Source of the DNA: SIG653 sp045578045
Lineage (GTDB): Bacteria > Bacillota > Clostridia > Oscillospirales > CAG-382
Assembly: GCA_045578045.1 (NCBI GenBank)
Contig: JAZNJM010000098.1
Location: 1 to 11,792, forward strand
Length of the DNA: 11,792 nt
Reading direction: 5' to 3'
A program made the translations under genes and the position numbers. This document shows, piece by piece, positions 1-8,077 of this stretch (the first letter of the stretch is position 1; each line of letters starts with the position of its first letter). The notes under the pieces are model-generated. The model made no database searches, was not told the DNA's origin, and saw nothing but the letters and a program-made list of their open reading frames with translations.

Positions 1-925
1 TATTCATGTGTGCTTTAAGGTCAAAGTCTGTTCTGTCTGCAACTCCCCAAAGCTCGCCCCAACCAAATGGGAAAAGGAACTCAAAGTCTGTTGTTGCGTT
101 TGAATAGTGGGAAAGCTCTTCTTTTGAATGGTCGCGAAGTCTGAGATTTTCTTTTCTCATACCGAGGGAATAGAGGAAGTTTTCGCAATAATCTTTCCAA
201 TATTTAAACCATTCAAGGTCTGTTCCCGGTTTACAGAAAAATTCAAGCTCCATTTGTTCAAATTCTCTTGTTCTGAAGGTGAAGTTACCAGGGGTAATTT
301 CATTACGGAAGGATTTACCAACCTGACAAACACCAAAAGGAACTTTTTTTCTTGAAGTTCTCTGGATGTTTTTGAAGTTTACAAAAATACCCTGAGCTGT
401 TTCAGGACGGAGATATACCTGAGCCTGATTATCTTCTGTTACACCTTGGAACGTTTTGAACATCATATTGAATTTTCTTATAGGCGTAAATTCTGATTTT
501 CCACAGCCTGGACAAGCTATTTTGTTATCAACGATATAGTTGTATAAATCGTCATTTGTCATACCATCGCAATGAACCTCAACGCCCTTTTCTTTACACG
601 CGTTTTCAATAAGCTGGTCTGCTCTATGACGCATTTTACAGCTCTTACAATCGATAAGAGGATCGTTGAAGTTTACAACGTGTCCTGATGCTTCCCATAC
701 TGTGCTGTTCATAAGTATTGCACTGTCAAGTCCAACGTTATATGGGGATTCTTGAACGAATTTTTTCCACCACGCTTTTTTAACGTTGTTTTTCATTTCA
801 ACGCCCAATGGACCGTAATCCCAAGCGTTTGCAAGACCGCCGTAAATTTCGCTTCCGCTATAAACAAATCCTCTGTTTTTGCAAAAAGCAACGATCTTTT
901 CCATTGTTTTTTCTGTGTTTTTCAT
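1..925 (-). CDS. glyS: Glycyl-tRNA synthetase, alpha2 class II type (3' end beyond window)
   Basis: Charges tRNA-Gly with glycine in the cytoplasm. About 308 N-terminal residues are visible; the rest runs off the window at position 1. The N-terminus ends in GFVYSGSEIYGGLANAWDYG (about residues 19-38), the hallmark of the single-chain bacterial/eukaryal-type GlyRS (sometimes called glyQS). Two CxxC pairs (CKSC near 93-96, CPGC near 138-141) bracket the family's insertion. They are followed by RPETAQGIFVNF (173-184) and class II motif 2, KSFRNE...FRTREFEQMELEFF (204-230). The start at 925 gives the family's usual short N-terminus (MKNTEKTMEKIV) and has GGAAG six bases upstream. An in-frame ATG at 946 would add seven residues and has a less well spaced AGGCGG. 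It lies 137 bp downstream of the deacetylase gene on the same strand. No T-box leader is visible in that gap. Confidence 0.96.
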   Translation of the reverse strand, partial: MKNTEKTMEKIVAFCKNRGFVYSGSEIYGGLANAWDYGPLGVEMKNNVKKAWWKKFVQESPYNVGLDSAILMNSTVWEASGHVVNFNDPLIDCKSCKMRHRADQLIENACKEKGVEVHCDGMTNDDLYNYIVDNKIACPGCGKSEFTPIRKFNMMFKTFQGVTEDNQAQVYLRPETAQGIFVNFKNIQRTSRKKVPFGVCQVGKSFRNEITPGNFTFRTREFEQMELEFFCKPGTDLEWFKYWKDYCENFLYSLGMRKENLRLRDHSKEELSHYSNATTDFEFLFPFGWGELWGVADRTDFDLKAHMN

Positions 926-1062
926 GTTTTTCTTCCATTCGAACATCCGGCTGATGTCCGCCTTTCTGAATTTTATTATTTTGTTTTTAATACGAATTTA
1001 GTTTTTATTTTTCTTCTATTTAGCTGTTTTAACACTGTTTTTCTGACAAAGTGAAAAATACA

Positions 1063-1842
1063 TTATCCATTATGTTTATTTGTAAAATGCTTTTTAAAGT
1101 GGTAGTATGAAGATATTGCAATATCTTTTTTTGATGTATTTTCGTGCATATAAACTCTTCGAATACTATATAATGGATCTGCATTTTCAACAAAGTTATA
1201 TCCCATATCATAATATTTTTTTATAGCTTCAATAACTCTCACGTTTGAATCTTCAAACGGACAGACAAAAACTCTTGAATCTATATTTAATTTTTCTTTC
1301 ATCAAACGTTGGGATTCTGAAAGCTCATATTCCAATTCTTTATCGGTACATTGAGTCAGATGAGGATGAGACATAGAATGAGATTCGAAACTTACTAATC
1401 CGCTGTTTAACATTGTTGATATTTCTTTGAGAGAAAAATATGATTCTGTTGGTTTATCAACAAGAGTTTTTTGAACGGTTAAATTTATTGTTACCTTTAT
1501 TCTGTATTTCTGGATTATTGGAAACATTAAACTATAATTATCCATCCAACCATCATCTATACTGATTATAACTGTTTTTTTGTTGAACTTGTTATATTCG
1601 TTTTGCCATAAAAAAGTATATCCATTTTTTATAAGATACTCTATTTGAGATTCAAACGCTTTTGTGGATACACAATATTCTTCTGAAGCTGGAGAATCAG
1701 AAAAATGATGATAAGCCAAAACTATTGGTGGACAAGGAACTTCGGAAGTAAATTCAAGGGCTTTATTTTCGAAAAATTTTATACTTTTGGTGCTTTTCCA
1801 TAATGACCATAGTATTTCTTTTACACGTCTTTTAAAGAACAT
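1063..1842 (-). CDS. NodB-type polysaccharide deacetylase family protein
   Basis: A 259-residue carbohydrate esterase family 4 (NodB homology) protein, expected to remove acetyl groups from an N-acetylated polysaccharide. Visible motifs are YHHFS (44-48), IISIDDGW (92-99; the catalytic and metal Asp pair 96-97 replaces the usual TFDDG), HSMSHPHL (155-162; metal ligands H155 and H159) and RVFVCPFEDSN (190-200), which corresponds to motif 3. A late IRRVY (227-231) resembles the terminal conserved Arg segment. No signal peptide or membrane segment is seen, which is unusual for an enzyme acting on wall polymers. It may instead work on a cytoplasmic or lipid-linked glycan, or be exported another way. 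AGAGG lies six bases upstream of the ATG. It is 152 bp downstream of the ABC operon with no clear terminator in between, so read-through is possible. The substrate cannot be assigned. Confidence 0.88.
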   Translation of the reverse strand: MFFKRRVKEILWSLWKSTKSIKFFENKALEFTSEVPCPPIVLAYHHFSDSPASEEYCVSTKAFESQIEYLIKNGYTFLWQNEYNKFNKKTVIISIDDGWMDNYSLMFPIIQKYRIKVTINLTVQKTLVDKPTESYFSLKEISTMLNSGLVSFESHSMSHPHLTQCTDKELEYELSESQRLMKEKLNIDSRVFVCPFEDSNVRVIEAIKKYYDMGYNFVENADPLYSIRRVYMHENTSKKDIAISSYYHFKKHFTNKHNG

Positions 1843-1994
1843 AATATACCTCTTTTTTGAAAAAATGAATGATATACTATTTTATTTCCTTTTAATATAT
1901 GAAAAATATTTGCAACGTTAATCTTTATCTATATATGGGATTGATTGTCTGTATGCATTATTTTTTACATATAAGGAAAAATATTTATATCACC

Positions 1995-4292
1995 TTATTC
2001 TGCCATTTTTCGCTGTGCTGATACTAATTTATAGTATCTGCCCTTTTTCTTTAAAAGTTCTCTGTGCGTTCCTTCTTCTTCAACCTTGCCTTCATCAAAA
2101 ACAACAATTTTATTTGCGTTTTTCAAGGTTGAAAGTCTATGGGCAATGGCAACGGTTGTTTTTCCTTTAGTAATTCTTGCAAGAGCTTCTTGAATTAGCT
2201 TTTCTGTTTCGATATCAAGAGCTGCTGTTGCTTCATCTAATATAAGTATATCGGGATCTCTTAGAACAGCTCTCGCTATGGCGATTCTTTGACGTTCTCC
2301 GCCTGAGAGAGACATTCCTTTTTCGCTTATATACGTATTATACCCATCAGGAAGCCTCATTATAAACTCGTGTGCGTGAGCCATTTTTGCTGCGGAAATT
2401 ATTTCCTCTGCTGTTGCTTCGGGTTTTGCATATTTTATATTTGCTTCAATTGTGCCTTTAAACAAATACGTTTCTTGCAAAACAACCCCGATCCTGCTTC
2501 TCAGATAGCTTTGGGAATAGTCTTTTATATTAACTCCGTCAATATAAATATTACCGCCCGTTACGTCATATAAACGCATTATAAGGTTTATTGCTGTGGA
2601 TTTTCCAACACCGCTTCTTCCAACAAGACCAACCATTTCGCCTGATTTGATTTTAAAGTCTGCACCTTTTAAAACGGGTTTGTATTCATCATAGCCAAAA
2701 GATACGTTGTCAAAATGAATATCTCCTTTTATTTCGGATTTAACATCCTTTCCCGTATCCATAACGTCTGGTTCTTCTTCGATAACCTCAAAGAGCTTGA
2801 AAGCAGAGGTTATAGCACGTGATAATTGACGCGGAACCATTGCCATCCAACGCAAAGGACCATAAACGAGGGCAACGTATGCGGAAAGCTGAGAAATTTG
2901 TCCTATTGTCATATCTCCGCTTAAAACCTTATATCCAACGAAAATTAAAACAACGTATTCTCCCGATGACATAAAGAAATTTATAACGGGGAAAAGCATA
3001 TTCCACATTTTTTCATTCTGTTCTTCAATTTTCGCTTGTTTTGCAGATGCTTCAAGATATCTTTTTTCTTCTGCTTTTTCCATTCCAAAGGCTTTTACAA
3101 TTCGAATCCCTTGGAAAATATCGTGAAGAACGTTGCTTGATTCCGTTCCCGCTTGCCATTGTCTGTGATATATTCTTCTGATATATGACCTTATGAAATA
3201 AAATCCCGCAATAAGCAGGGGAACGGGGAGAAGAATAAGAAACGCCATTAAGGGATTGATAAAAAATAAAACGGGAATTATTGTCAGGAACATAAGTCCT
3301 TGCTGAATAATCTGGGGAACAATATCAAGAATACATTGCTTAACAACGTTTGTATCGTTTGAAAGCCTTGATATATATTCTCCCGCCATTCTGTTATTTA
3401 TATTTGACATAGAGAGAGTCTGAATTTTTTTAAACATCTCGTTTTTCAGACTAACAGAAATTTTCATTCCGATTTTCGTCATAAGAACGGAACGAATTAT
3501 CTGAACTATAATAACTGTAAACGCGGTTATCGCCATAAGAGCGATCCATAATAGGTATTTATTCGTGTTTTTGTTATTACCTTTAAGATAATTATCTATA
3601 ACAATTCTGTTTATATTTGGTGCAACAAGATTGAGAAGACTTGCGATAAAGAATAGCAAAACAGCACATAGGAGCTTGAATTTATGAGGTGAAACAAAAG
3701 TCCAAAGCCATTTTAATAAGGGCTTTTTCTCCGCACAATGAGGACATATGCCTTCACGCGGCGGAATCCTTCTTCCGCATTTTGGACATTTTCCTCCAAT
3801 TGCTTTTGGAGGTTTTCCGTTTTTGGAGTGTGGTGGAGGACCTCCAACACCAAATGGAGGTGGTCCGCCTCTGCCGTTTGAACCATCTTTTTTGTTTCCC
3901 GCATTTTTGTTGAAAAGTCCTTCAACGGATATTCCTTCATCTGAAAAAACGTCTGTCATTCGTTTTAAATCTTCTATCAACGAAAGACCTGCTCTGAAAA
4001 GCTCTTTTTCTTTTCCGTTTATGGTTGCTTCTACAGCTGTTGAACCGTAATACTCTCTAACGTATATTTTTTCAACGTCTGATAATTCATAAACCGTTGG
4101 CGTTTCTTCGTTTTCTTTTAATATATAGAGTTTTTTTTCAAAGATTGATAAAGCACCTTTACATATCTTTCCCGTTTCGCTTATGTTAAAATTGAAAATG
4201 GGATGCTCTTTTTGGAAAAACGGAATTTTGGAAGCGAGGGAAAGATTGACCGATTTATAAAGGTCGGTTTCTTTTTTATTTTTGAATATCAT
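1995..4292 (-). CDS. ABC exporter half-transporter with N-terminal PH-like domain, Pro/Gly linker and zinc ribbon
   Basis: A 765-residue type IV (ABCB-like) exporter subunit that fuses membrane and ATPase domains. Residues 1-125 are a beta-rich region with a paralogous counterpart in the partner subunit (PH-like by eye only). Residues 139-167 are a Gly/Pro-rich linker (GGPPPFGVGGPPP). CPKC (169-172) and CPHC (183-186) form a zinc ribbon. The membrane domain covers about 200-490, with hydrophobic helices near 205-228, 245-270, 325-370 and 435-460. The nucleotide-binding domain has Walker A GRSGVGKS (558-565), Q-loop Q606, signature LSGGE (662-666), Walker B ILILDE (682-687, catalytic E687) and H718. 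All ATPase residues are intact, so it should be active. It starts 15 bases after the DUF1854 gene, with AGAGG seven bases before the ATG. It is the last gene of the three-gene operon and probably pairs with the 759-residue subunit. The substrate is unknown. Confidence 0.93.
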   Translation of the reverse strand: MIFKNKKETDLYKSVNLSLASKIPFFQKEHPIFNFNISETGKICKGALSIFEKKLYILKENEETPTVYELSDVEKIYVREYYGSTAVEATINGKEKELFRAGLSLIEDLKRMTDVFSDEGISVEGLFNKNAGNKKDGSNGRGGPPPFGVGGPPPHSKNGKPPKAIGGKCPKCGRRIPPREGICPHCAEKKPLLKWLWTFVSPHKFKLLCAVLLFFIASLLNLVAPNINRIVIDNYLKGNNKNTNKYLLWIALMAITAFTVIIVQIIRSVLMTKIGMKISVSLKNEMFKKIQTLSMSNINNRMAGEYISRLSNDTNVVKQCILDIVPQIIQQGLMFLTIIPVLFFINPLMAFLILLPVPLLIAGFYFIRSYIRRIYHRQWQAGTESSNVLHDIFQGIRIVKAFGMEKAEEKRYLEASAKQAKIEEQNEKMWNMLFPVINFFMSSGEYVVLIFVGYKVLSGDMTIGQISQLSAYVALVYGPLRWMAMVPRQLSRAITSAFKLFEVIEEEPDVMDTGKDVKSEIKGDIHFDNVSFGYDEYKPVLKGADFKIKSGEMVGLVGRSGVGKSTAINLIMRLYDVTGGNIYIDGVNIKDYSQSYLRSRIGVVLQETYLFKGTIEANIKYAKPEATAEEIISAAKMAHAHEFIMRLPDGYNTYISEKGMSLSGGERQRIAIARAVLRDPDILILDEATAALDIETEKLIQEALARITKGKTTVAIAHRLSTLKNANKIVVFDEGKVEEEGTHRELLKKKGRYYKLVSAQRKMAE

Positions 4293-4307
4293 TTCCCAAC
4301 CTCTCTT

Positions 4308-4853
4308 TTACAGATAAAGCTCTATCTTCTTATAGCTTGAAGAATCAAGGGTTGATACGTCATTTATCATAAATCTGCTATCATTTGAGTCTATAATAAC
4401 AACCATTTTTTCGCTTAATTTGATAATACTTTTATATGTGTCTTTAACTGAAAATTCTGCAAGACCTCTATCTGTTTCTACCTTCCAGAATGAAAAACCA
4501 AACTGTTCTTTTATTGAAATTATTTTTTTTATATTAGGCATAAAATATTTTCTGTCAAGAGCATTTTTCAAAAGACTTTTTGATTCTTCGCCAAAATCGT
4601 TTAAGTCCATTATCATTCCATATTCATACCCCGAAATGTCAACAACAGATATGAATTTATCAGGGTTGTTAAATGGGAACGCTCTGTGGAGAAAAACTCT
4701 TCCTAAATCTTGCCATGTTGGTTCTTTTTCCGTTTCTTCGTCTAAATCATATTCAGACTTGGGAGGTATAAAGGCTTTGAGAGCTAAAAAACCGTTTAAA
4801 TCGTAAAACTTTGCGTTTTTTTCTGTTAGATATGTGATACCCGAAATTTCCAT
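4308..4853 (-). CDS. DUF1854 family protein, accessory to the flanking ABC exporters
   Basis: A 181-residue soluble protein with no signal peptide or membrane segment. It matches what I know of DUF1854: GRVFLHRAFPFNNPDKFISV (51-70), then YEYGMIMDLNDF (77-88), LDRKYFMPNI (99-108), IKEQFGFSFWKVETDRG (114-130), FSVKD (134-138) and a C-terminal SRFMINDVSTLDSSSYKKIE (159-178). The family has no established biochemical function. In other bacteria it is found next to ABC exporters, in some proteobacteria near cyanophycin metabolism genes (from memory; not checkable here). Here it sits between two ABC genes with 15- and 18-base gaps, so it is almost certainly co-translated with them and part of the same complex or its control. 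A full AGGAGG (complement of 4864-4869), ten bases before the ATG, supports this start. Confidence 0.88.
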   Translation of the reverse strand: MEISGITYLTEKNAKFYDLNGFLALKAFIPPKSEYDLDEETEKEPTWQDLGRVFLHRAFPFNNPDKFISVVDISGYEYGMIMDLNDFGEESKSLLKNALDRKYFMPNIKKIISIKEQFGFSFWKVETDRGLAEFSVKDTYKSIIKLSEKMVVIIDSNDSRFMINDVSTLDSSSYKKIELYL

Positions 4854-4871
4854 CTTGCTTTATCCTCCTTT

Positions 4872-7151
4872 TTATTCTCCGATACCAATCGTTCTGAACG
4901 CTTCAGCCTGAAGGGTATACAGCTTATGGTAAACGCCTTTCTCAGAAAGCAGCTTTGCAGGTTTCCCTTGTTCTGCAATTTTACCGTTTTCTATAACGAT
5001 AATTTTGTCTGCATTTTTCAAGGTTGAAAGTCTATGCGCAATAATAATTGTGGTTCTGTTTTTCGTAACTTTGTCAAGGGCGGTTTGAATCTGATGTTCT
5101 GTTTGTGTGTCCATTGCCGCTGTTGCTTCATCAAGAATGAGTATTTTGGGGTTTGTCAGAATAGCTCTTGCAATGGATATTCTTTGCCTTTCGCCTCCGG
5201 ACAAGTCTTTATGACCGAAGCCAACCATCGTTTCGTATCCGTCTGGGTATGCCATAATAAATTTATGAGCATATGCGGCTTTTGCGGCAAAAATAACCTC
5301 TTCATCTGTTGCGTCAGGTTTTGCGTATCTTATATTTTCAAGGATTGTTCCTCTGAAAAGATATGTTTCCTGAGATACTATGGATATAGAGCTATGAAGG
5401 TCTTTTGCAGAAACGTCTTTCGTGTCAATTCCATCTATTTTGATCGTTCCCGAATCGGGATCATACAAACGAATGAGGAGGTTTGCTATAGTGCTTTTTC
5501 CCGCTCCCGTTTTGCCAACTATTCCAACGGTTTCTCCCGCTTTTATATTAAAGGTGATATTTTTAAGTATATCTCTTCCTTTAGAATATGAAAAACAAAC
5601 GTTTTCAAATTCAACGTCCCCTTTTATGCTTTCAAGCGGTATAGGAGTTTCTGTTTCCGGAACGTCTGAAACGCTGTCTTGAATCTCAAAAAGTCGGCTT
5701 AACGCCGTGAAAGAATTAGACCACCAGTTTGAAATGTTGGATATGCTTTGAACGGGGGAGAACGCCATTTCTATATAAGAAATAAATGCAAGAAAATCTC
5801 CATAGTTCATCTCCCCTTTCATAACTTCAATTCCGCCAACAGCCCAGACGACATAAACGCCAATTTTTAGAATAAAGCCTAAAACAGGGTATATTTTACC
5901 GGATTTTATTGAAACCTCAGCTCCACATTTTTCAGATTCTTCGTTTAGCTTTTCGAATCGTTTTTCTTCGCTTTCTTCTTTTGAAAATGCTTTGACAACT
6001 CTCATTCCCGTTATTATATCGCTTACAAAAGAGGAATACGTTATGGATTTCATAAAGTTTCTTATATGAAGTTTTTGAAAAAGTCTATGCAAAAATCTGT
6101 ATGTGAAAAAGAAAATAGGAATTGTTATAAAGGAATATACAGCAAGAATCGGATTTATACAGAACAAAATTATAAGAACGGCAACAAGCTGTATTCCGTT
6201 TGTTATGAGATAGGGAAATCCATCGCATAAAAAGTGATATATGGAATCGGCATCCCTATTTATCTGTGTCATCAATCCGCCCGTCTGTCTTCCTGTGAAA
6301 AAACTGAGACTAAGTCTGTTTATGGATTTGAAAATGGTCATTTTAAGGCTTAAAACAACCCTTGCGGAAACTTTTGCTGTTATAACTCCGTTAAGCATAT
6401 TGGCAAACATTGAAAGAAGGCGTATTCCTGCAATAACTCCAACTATCCCTAAAACCATTCCGTAATATTTTCCTTCGGAATTGAGAACCTCATCGTAAAA
6501 TATTTTTGTACTTGCATATGGAGCAATAAGTCCTAACGCTGTTGTTATTATAACTGTTAAGAAAATAAGAAATATGTAGGATTTAAATTCAATAAAGAAA
6601 ACGGATAAACGTTTCATCAAACCAACTTTATCAACGCAAACGGGACAAAACTTTCTTCCTTTATCGGCATATTTTCTTCCACATATAGTGCAATATTCGT
6701 CAGCAGTTGTAAAGGCTTTTAACTTTGATTTGTTCAGCTTTAAGTCTTTGTCTCTTGTCTCAATAAGCTCTTTTAAATCGTATGCATCGTCTTTAACAGA
6801 AAAAGAAGCGTTAAAAAGGAGAATTTCTTCTTTCACTCCATCTTTTTCTATGGTTGCAGAAACGGTTACGGTTGATATTTCTTCAACACAGATTATCTCT
6901 TTTATTTCTTTGGATGGTATAGATAAGAATCTGTCGCATTCAAAAACGGAAATAGGGGAGCTTTCCCCGCGCCTAACAACGGAAACTCCTTCTGCAACGG
7001 TTAATGCTTCGTCTGTTATTATAACCCACGCATCTTTTCTTAAAAGGTCTTTTCCATAGTCTGCAAGAAACGCACCACCGTTTTTTATATCAATATTTTT
7101 TTTGCTTAAAAACTCTGCAACATCGGCAGATATTTTCGAGGCTTTTTTCAT
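4872..7151 (-). CDS. ABC exporter half-transporter with N-terminal PH-like domain and zinc ribbon
   Basis: A 759-residue exporter subunit and first gene of the operon. Residues 40-135 form a beta-rich N-terminal domain of the same general plan as that of the 765-residue partner. CTIC (154-157) and CPVC (169-172) form a zinc ribbon just before the first membrane helix. Membrane helices lie near 190-215, 230-250, 315-350 and 425-445. ATPase motifs are complete: Walker A GKTGAGKS (546-553), Q-loop Q594, LSGGE (650-654), Walker B ILILDE (670-675) and H706. I place the start at 7151 (MKKASK), because GGGAG sits seven bases upstream. A longer reading from 7202 would add a Cys-rich stretch with no good ribosome binding site. 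A minus-strand promoter lies about 110 bases upstream. It probably forms a heterodimer with the downstream ABC protein, but both ATP sites look catalytically competent. The substrate is unknown. Confidence 0.92.
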   Translation of the reverse strand: MKKASKISADVAEFLSKKNIDIKNGGAFLADYGKDLLRKDAWVIITDEALTVAEGVSVVRRGESSPISVFECDRFLSIPSKEIKEIICVEEISTVTVSATIEKDGVKEEILLFNASFSVKDDAYDLKELIETRDKDLKLNKSKLKAFTTADEYCTICGRKYADKGRKFCPVCVDKVGLMKRLSVFFIEFKSYIFLIFLTVIITTALGLIAPYASTKIFYDEVLNSEGKYYGMVLGIVGVIAGIRLLSMFANMLNGVITAKVSARVVLSLKMTIFKSINRLSLSFFTGRQTGGLMTQINRDADSIYHFLCDGFPYLITNGIQLVAVLIILFCINPILAVYSFITIPIFFFTYRFLHRLFQKLHIRNFMKSITYSSFVSDIITGMRVVKAFSKEESEEKRFEKLNEESEKCGAEVSIKSGKIYPVLGFILKIGVYVVWAVGGIEVMKGEMNYGDFLAFISYIEMAFSPVQSISNISNWWSNSFTALSRLFEIQDSVSDVPETETPIPLESIKGDVEFENVCFSYSKGRDILKNITFNIKAGETVGIVGKTGAGKSTIANLLIRLYDPDSGTIKIDGIDTKDVSAKDLHSSISIVSQETYLFRGTILENIRYAKPDATDEEVIFAAKAAYAHKFIMAYPDGYETMVGFGHKDLSGGERQRISIARAILTNPKILILDEATAAMDTQTEHQIQTALDKVTKNRTTIIIAHRLSTLKNADKIIVIENGKIAEQGKPAKLLSEKGVYHKLYTLQAEAFRTIGIGE

Positions 7152-7259
7152 CTTTTTGCTCCCTTTGGCTTGACAACACAAGAACGTTTTTTGTAATCCC
7201 AAATTTTTAGATAAAAATATTTTTCAGCATTACAAAATACCCATATAAAACCAAAATAC

Positions 7260-7288
7260 ATTATATACCAAAAAGAAATGAAAATCAA
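7260..7288 (-). promoter_or_regulatory. Sigma-A-type promoter of the ABC/DUF1854 operon
   Basis: Reading the minus strand, TTGATT (7288-7283) is followed after 17 bases by a consensus TATAAT (7265-7260). This would start transcription near 7253 and leave an untranslated leader of about 100 bases. I see no riboswitch or T-box signature in that leader. The motif ATACCAAA overlaps the -10/spacer region and recurs at the SPFH promoter. Confidence 0.6.
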
Positions 7289-7443
7289 TAGAAACATAGA
7301 AGAAAATAGATAAAAACATTCAAAAACTCTATGAAAACTTAGCTAAATTTCTCGTTGAAACTTGGTTTAATAGGTTTTTAAAATGACTTTTAACCTTCTT
7401 GCGAAAAAATGTGCAAAAAAACAAAAAAATATTAAAAACCATA
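7289..7443. other. AT-rich divergent intergenic spacer
   Basis: The 380-base interval between the ABC operon and the tRNA-Ser gene holds two divergent promoters, one for each. The central part listed here is very A-rich with short homopolymer runs. I see no open reading frame, hairpin or repeat in it worth naming. Confidence 0.6.
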
Positions 7444-7472
7444 TTGACAAATGCAAATAATTGTGGTAAAAT
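7444..7472 (+). promoter_or_regulatory. Consensus promoter of tRNA-Ser
   Basis: TTGACA at 7444-7449 and TAAAAT at 7467-7472 are separated by the ideal 17 bases, predicting a start near 7479. The predicted leader of about 53 bases contains a small hairpin (GTTCG at 7481-7485 with CGAAC at 7493-7497) before the mature tRNA. Confidence 0.85.
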
Positions 7473-7531
7473 AACTCTCGGTTCGGGAAAAGCGAACTAA
7501 AATTGAATATTATAGTTGTTCAAGAGCAAGT

Positions 7532-7624
7532 GGAGGAGTCGCCTAGCCTGGTCGAGGGCGCACGATTGGAAATCGTGTAACCGTCAAAAGCGGTTCGAGG
7601 GTTCGAATCCCTCCTCCTCCGCCA
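7532..7624 (+). tRNA. tRNA-Ser (anticodon GGA)
   Basis: A complete class II tRNA with encoded CCA. The acceptor stem GGAGGAG (7532-7538) pairs with CTCCTCC before G-CCA (7621-7624). The anticodon stem CACGA/TCGTG (7561-7565, 7573-7577) encloses loop TTGGAAA with anticodon GGA at 7568-7570, reading UCC/UCU. The long variable arm AACCG/CGGTT is typical of tRNA-Ser. The T arm is GAGGG-TTCGAAT-CCCTC. The gene stands alone, with its own promoter and terminator. Confidence 0.97.
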
Positions 7625-7664
7625 AAAATTAAACGGATACCAATTGGTGTCCGTTTAATTTTTT
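7625..7664 (+). terminator. Intrinsic terminator of tRNA-Ser
   Basis: AAAATTAAACGGATACC (7625-7641) pairs over 17 positions (one G-T wobble) with 7646-7662 around an AATT loop and runs into a T-tract to 7664. It begins right after the tRNA CCA. The AT-rich flanks make it symmetrical enough to act from both sides. Confidence 0.93.
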
Positions 7665-7672
7665 CATCAGAA

Positions 7673-7768
7673 AGGAGGAGAGATTCGAACGGGTTGGTAG
7701 TGAATGACTTGCCGGTGGCAAGTCAGAGCCAACCCTGACCGAGCCCGTAGGCGAGAGCGAATCCCTCC
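7673..7768. repeat. Highly structured element with tRNA-Ser-like inverted 3' end
   Basis: The outer stem GGAGAGATTCG (7677-7687) pairs with CGAATCCCTCC (7758-7768) with one mismatch. Inside it, GGGTTGG (7691-7697) pairs with CCAACCC (7729-7735), enclosing a perfect 8-bp hairpin GACTTGCC-GGT-GGCAAGTC (7706-7724). A further GCC-CGTA-GGC hairpin lies at 7743-7752. The result is a multibranch, cloverleaf-like fold possible on either strand. On the minus strand its last 18 bases (7690-7673) match the T-arm/acceptor end of the adjacent tRNA-Ser (7601-7618) at 17 of 18 positions, so the two face each other across the terminator. An open reading frame of 68 codons crosses it on the minus strand but has no protein-like character. 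It may be a structured RNA, a dispersed repeat or tRNA-derived debris. I recall similar sequences near tRNA-Ser genes in Clostridia but cannot verify this. Confidence 0.6.
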
Positions 7769-7771
7769 ATT

Positions 7772-8077
7772 GCAAAAGCGATGGTATATCATCACGCCTT
7801 TTGGGAGATAGTTCAGAAAATGTTGCTTTGAACAATGAAACTAAAAAAATAAAGTATTTTTATTATGTCAAAGAATTATTCTACAATATATTCCTAACAA
7901 CTTTCGACAGATATAGAGTTGCTATGCTAAAGAACAAGGGATTCTTTCGACACTATTTTTCAAATTTATAAAAGTGAATAGTTAATAAACAAGAAAGTTT
8001 CACTAAGAAAATTGCAAATATGCTTCTTACTTTCATTTTCTTGTTTTAACGTATTGAACTATAAAAAGGATAAAAAT
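7772..8077. other. AT-rich intergenic region
   Basis: Begins with an imperfect hairpin (CAAAAG-CG-ATG facing CAT-CACG-CTTTTG, about 7773-7802) that continues the structured element. The rest is AT-rich, with many stop codons and no recognisable promoter. A weak TTCGAC/TATAAA-like pair near 7948-7974 is the only candidate for expression of the small membrane protein gene that follows. Confidence 0.4.

Noticed and set aside
926..1062. Possible T-box leader or promoter for glyS
   Set aside because: Only 137 bases, with no T-box hallmark and only a TTGTCA without a well-spaced -10; not supportable as a feature.
3748..4050. 100-codon Pro/Gly-rich frame on the plus strand
   Set aside because: It is the antisense of the Gly/Pro linker and zinc-ribbon region of the ABC gene; no promoter or ribosome binding site.
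5034..5591. 185-codon plus-strand open frame inside the ABC gene
   Set aside because: It lies antisense to intact Walker and signature motifs and has a Cys-rich random composition.
7152..7202. Upstream start giving 17 extra residues on the first ABC protein
   Set aside because: GGGAG sits just before the ATG at 7151, and the added Cys-rich segment has no good ribosome binding site.
7629..7835. 68-codon open frame on the minus strand
   Set aside because: It crosses the tRNA-Ser terminator and the structured element; no ribosome binding site and no protein-like conservation pattern, so it is a by-product of the GC-rich fold.
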